Shown: in pieces, positions 41,301 to 47,300 of the stretch
Layout: each line of letters opens with the position of its first letter
Numbering within the stretch: position 1 is the stretch's first letter
Source of the DNA: Fragum whitleyi
Taxonomy: Eukaryota > Mollusca > Bivalvia > Cardiida > Cardiidae
Direction of reading: 5' to 3'
Assembly (NCBI GenBank): GCA_948146395.1
Contig: OX411559.1
Span: 39,860,679-39,924,678 of the forward strand
Length of the DNA stretch: 64,000 bases
Program-made: the position numbers and the translations under genes
The notes under the pieces: generated by a model
Databases searched by the model: none
What the model was told of the DNA's origin: nothing
The model's input: only the letters and a program-made list of their open reading frames with translations

Positions 41301-44300
41301 TTCATTTACAAATTTTCTTGGACAAACTATCTCTACTTTTAAATACAAATTAACTTAAAAAAGGGCATTTTGAAAAACCTGTCAACCATTTCATAGAATT
41401 CATGCCCTTGTTTCCATGTTTAACATATTATTTGGAAACTAGAGCTGTTGCAAAGCGGCAAAATACCCCCCACCAGCGATTTGTCAATTGAACAAAGACT
41501 GACTGTGAACTTGACCTTTGACCTATGTGAACCAAAAACAATAGGGCACTTCCTTGGGCCCTGAGCAACATTTGTAAGAAGTTTCATGATTCTAAGTGGC
41601 TTGGTTCTTGAGTTAGAGTCTGACAACGAAAAGGTCTACAGATGGACAGACAGATGGATAGACGGAATGATGGACAGATGGATGGACATTCAAACAGACA
41701 TGGTGAACCTTTACTTTGTAGATTGGGGTATAAATACATCTAAATTTAAGAGAGTTTTTCCCTGCTTCAGGAAGAGCTGGTATTTCAAAATGGTGCCAGA
41801 CAAAGATTCAACATGTGACTTCTGTATGTTTCAATGTTCCTTTATGATTAAAGCAAAAAAGTAGGAAGACTTGGAGACACAAGTGATAGTATTTTGTACA
41901 GATACCAAATTACAGATCTGAAAATTTGTTTGTTTATTTGAATGGGGTTTTATGCTGCTTTCAATATTTTGGCTGGAGCACCAAACAATCAGGGTTGCCA
42001 TCCCCCATTACAGTCAGAACTAGAGGGGCTTGAACGCCTGATTCGCTCCACAGGCCTGAATATCCTGATAATGATTATTAGAGGATGATAAGGCTGTATA
42101 AAACAAGGATCAATCCAGTGAAATTTGATTGAACTCCAAAAAAAAAAAAAAATTACAACACTTACAGAATGTTACTGCACAATATACTGGTACTTTTTCC
42201 ACAAAATTCTGATTGTAGATCTTTCCGCTTTTCATTATTCTCCACTATAAGGGTGTTTCTTCACAAACAAAATTCCGACTTATGATGATATGAAGTAAAA
42301 TTTTAAATCCAATATATTTATTCTGCCCAATGCCTTAGAGTGCACCTCAGTAGGCCACTTCACACCAATTGTCCTCTTTGTGTAGTCACCCTTTGTTCAA
42401 CTAAACTGACCAATTCTCAGGGGGTATCTCAGGCTCCCTATTTCACCTAATGTTTCTACGCTTTTAGATTTCAACAAAGGTTTTGTTGCTTCTTATCTAC
42501 AATCTTTACACCTATTAAATTTAACGAGTTTAAAAAAAAATCATCATACAGGTGATACCAAAAGGGTGATCAAATATTCAATTTATATGTTGAAATGTCC
42601 TCTGTCAATAAAAAGCACATTATTCGTCTAATCAAATATTTTTTGAAGCTTGATACAACTTCACAGAAATCAAATTCCGATGATATTTGGTTGAAATCCA
42701 TCTGTTCAAACTTTAAAAAAAATTGTTTTACCCTATATTGGATATTACCCATATAACATATCAAAAGAAATGACCTCTGACAATAAAAGACATGTTTTGC
42801 ATCTGATCAAAATAATTTATTGAAGACTGATAAAGGATCACTAAAGAATCATTCAAGTGAAATTCAGTTGATATCCATCAGTAAGATTCTGAGAAAATGA
42901 TTTTCAAAGTTTTCACTATATAACATATAGAGAAATGACCTCCGCCCATAAAATACACATTTTTCATCTGATCACAATAATTTTTCTGTAGACTGATAGA
43001 GGGTCACTCAAGGATAATTCATGTCAAGTTTGGTTGTTATCAATTGGTTAGGTTATGAGAAAATGATTTCAAAGTTTTCACTATATAACATATAGAGAAA
43101 TGACCTCCGCCCATAAAATACACATTTTTCATCTGATCACAATAATTTTTCTGTAGACTGATAGAGGGTCACTCAAGGATAATTCATGTCAAGTTTGGTT
43201 GTTATCAATTGGTTAGGTTATGAGAAAATGATTTCAAAGTTTCCACTATATAACATATAGAGAAATGACCTCCGCCCATAAAATACACATTTTTCATCTG
43301 ATCACAATAATTTTCTGTAGACTGATAGATGGTCACTCAAGGATAATTCATGTGAAGTTCATGTGAAGTTTAGCTACAGCCATGATTTTCAACCGATTAA
43401 AATTCTTTGAAGGAATCTGATAGAGGGTCATCCAAGGAACATTCCTGTGTCATCATCAGTCCTGTTTTCTGTTTTATTTTCTTAATCTCACATTCGCTTT
43501 CCGAAAAAATAGGAAATTTTCAAATGACAATACCGATTTGCGTTCAGTTAAGCCATGTTGTTCAGACGATATCCAGTACGTCATCGGAGGGTGGAACCCG
43601 GTCTGTCAATTAAACTGGGAGCTCCAATCTTTTTCTATTTCCCCCAAATGCACAGAAGCTCGTTTATCGCTTGATTATCAAAGAAATCATGAGTCATATG
43701 CGTTTTTTTTTTTAATCAAAATTATGAAATTGTCAATACTGTATTTCATCAATAAATTCGGACACAAAAAAATAATTACTTTTTTTTTTCATGTCCGAAT
43801 TCATTGATAATTAATTAAGCCCGTGCCCAAATACATATATCACCAATGTCGGGGGAGGGGACTCGTTGCCGATATTGGCAAGTAAAATCACCGACTGTTT
43901 TAATAAGTGTTTGACTTAATAATTATTCAAGATTTTACCAAACGATGGTCATGTGACGTCAATTATTTGTTGATATTTATTCTTTTTCAGACAGCTGATT
44001 GCTGATTTCGGGTGAGAAACGCTGAATTTATTAGATTAATATTTGCTCAATAAATGATCTCGATTTTCGGGATGTTATTTTATTTTCTGTTTTCAAAAAT
44101 TCTAAAGTCCCGAATTCACGGCTCAGGTGAGCTAAAAACTAATCCTGATTCTATGAAAGAAGAATCAAAATTTCATTTTACTAGAAAATTTTAGAAATAC
44201 AGGTCCAACTAACCGCTTACCTTACCTTAAAAAAAAATATATATATTTAATCACACACAGCAATGTTATTTTTGCGGTCCAATTGATTTTTAGGGGGATC

Positions 44301-47300
44301 TGGTACGCATAGAAATGGTTATTATGCGGGATCATGATTATTTTAGCAGGATTTCCGCAATCCCGCGCTCTAGATGCAACCCTGAACAATGGATTCTTGG
44401 TATTTCTATCACCAGTACTACCATTACATCATTTCCTAGCCTCCAGCTACTATCCCACAAAGGTCTATGGTTATCAACCCATTGGTGGGAGACAAATAGT
44501 TGGAAAGAATAGTGCCACTGTTGGGAATCAAACCCAGGATCTCTAGATTGACAGTCCAACACACTATCAACTGCACCATGAAGGGGGCTACAGATCTGCA
44601 GAAAGACAGGCTAAAAACATTCATTTTAAAAGGGGATAATGACCTTATAACTCCTATTAAGAGTTGAACCAAGCCAAATCATTAAACTAAACTTTTGACA
44701 AACTTACCAACATTCCAGCTTTGAATATCTTCCCATCCCACTCCACTTGTTTGTATGAGGCCCAAGGTGTTTGTTTGACTTTCGGTAAATCTGACCTTAC
44801 AATTTGACCTTGATATTGCATAAAGTGGATTTGTTTGTCGTGTTCCTCATGACATTCTTTCAACCAATTCTGGAACTCTCTTTCTATGCCTGTCCGTTTC
44901 TCCTGCAATAATTTTTTTCATTTACAAAATTTTCCCAAGTATGACAATGCTCATATAAAAATAAATAGCTGGGCCAACATCTTTATTCCCATCTTATTTA
45001 ACCCTTTCCTGTTTTACAGAATTTTGACCCGTAAAAATTCAAAGGTCTTGCAGATGAAAATTAAAAGTGCATTTAATTTGAAAAATAACCATTCAGTAGG
45101 GAAGAAAATAGTGTGGAAGAAGAAGAAATTGCTTGTCAGAAGCAATTTCTTTCTTTTTTCACAATGTTTTCTCAATCATAAAATGACAGGCACGTAAAAA
45201 GCAGGGATTAAACAGCAAAGGGTTAACAAAGAGTTGGGTGTAATTAAGAAGTCACATACCTAAGAATCTTGAGATACTAACTGATATTGTTTACAGAGAC
45301 AAGTCTAGGTTTCTGACGAAATATTTTTGAGATATCTGAATAGAATTAAGGTTGTAATATCAAATGCTAATTTTCAGTAGAATAGAAATTCTGTCTCATT
45401 TGAAAAGAGTTTTGATAAAAAGATGTAAAGTTTTTTTCACTTTTCTTTTTGTCTTCAGCATTAAGCAAATCAATGAATTTAAACATATCAGGATGCCTAG
45501 AATAAAACAGTGCAATAAATTTATATCCTATATCCTTATAGAAAGGGCATAAGAATTTATCTTCAATATCTTGTAAATTACATAATTAACATATTCCATC
45601 ATTTCTATTTACATTATGATGTTGACCTGTTTCAATTTGTAAAGCATGTGAGGACAGTCTACATTAAACATTATTAAGTTTAATTAAGATTTATTAAGTT
45701 GATTGATTGAATGGAGTTTAACGCCGCTTTCAACATTATTGCAGTTATATCGCAGCAGCTGGAGCACCTAACAATGGATTCCCGGTATTTCTCCCACCAG
45801 TACACCCATTACATCCTTTCCTAGCCTCCAGCTACTATCTCACATAGGTCTACGATTATCAACCCATTGGTGAGAGACAAATTGTCAGAAAGAATGAGTT
45901 CTGCCGTCGGGGATCTAACCCGGGACCTCTAGAATGACAGTCTGTCGCACTACCAACTGCGCTATGACGGCGGCTTTTAAGATTTGTTAAGAGGAGAAAT
46001 TCTCTTTCACAAGCAGAGTTTTCTGCTACAACAATTGTACATGTATTCTAAATAAATCCATTTATTCTATAACTATCAAAATGCTTGATTTAATGTTAAT
46101 ATCATACCTGACCATTGACAACACGTGAGAATGTGACCTGCTTGTCTCTGAGCTTGAGTTCAAGGTCAATAAAGGTCAGCTTGTTAGTGCTGACTTGAAA
46201 CATATCATCTGTCCATAAAACACCTGACACTCTGTAATAAGACAGCAATGTTTTCAGACATTTGCAAGCCAAACAAAATTTTGTTTTAAAATTCTTACTC
46301 TTAGCTCAGAGAGTGGAATAGAAACATGTAAGTATGACTAATTGAGGCTCAGTCTAATGCAAACGTTTTCTAAAAAGCAATCTGATCCAGGTCTACTATG
46401 TTTTTTTAGACCTGACTGTCCAAATAATTAGGGTCGAAATTTTGCTCTGAAATGTTGACCATTATTATTTGGACTGATACAGTTAACAACATCGTGAAGT
46501 TGACAAATAAATGATTTTGGAATGAAGTTAATTGAGAGTGTGGAGAGCGTTTTCAGTAACATTAAAGGGAGGTAATCCAATATCACTAATTTTGTTCAAG
46601 ATGAACAAAATTAGCAATATTTATTATCTCCCTTTATAAATATATGTTCTTCTCTGTTTGTGTATCTTCATGGACAAACTAGACACTTTAAAATCCAAAC
46701 CAGCAAATAAAATTGTAGAACAATTTGATCCACTTGAATTAAATGTTGCTCATCTTAAAAGATGTAGATTCTTTTGCTAATGATTACAGAGTGATTTTGA
46801 TTGATTTTAGTGATTCACACAAATAATCTAGGCATTGAAATTATTTAACCAAAGAAACAGTGTCCTCATTGTCTTAAGACTGTGTTGACTGCGTAGGTTA
46901 AACTTTTGGCACTTGGCTGATTTTTTGGGTCTAGAATGATTTCTCTAACTTCTATAAAAATTTATGAAATGCGACCTCTCCACTGCAACCAATATCTCCC
47001 AAATATGTGACCCATCACATGAAAGGGACCATCTGGGAAGTGTGTAAATGTTATCCCTTGTCAGACTGTGCAGATTGAGCTAGTGTTGAAACTTCTAGTA
47101 CTTTGCACATTTTTGAAACTAGAAAGATCTATCTACCTTCCAGTTAATTTTTTTTTTTTGAAATGCCGACCCTGGTTGACCTGTATTGAACCCAACCTCT
47201 TTTTCAAATATTTATTTTACAGATTTTCCAGATGGTCCCTTTTCACGAAATAGGTCACAAATTCATTTTACAGAGTTTCCAGAATGTCATTTTTTGCGCA

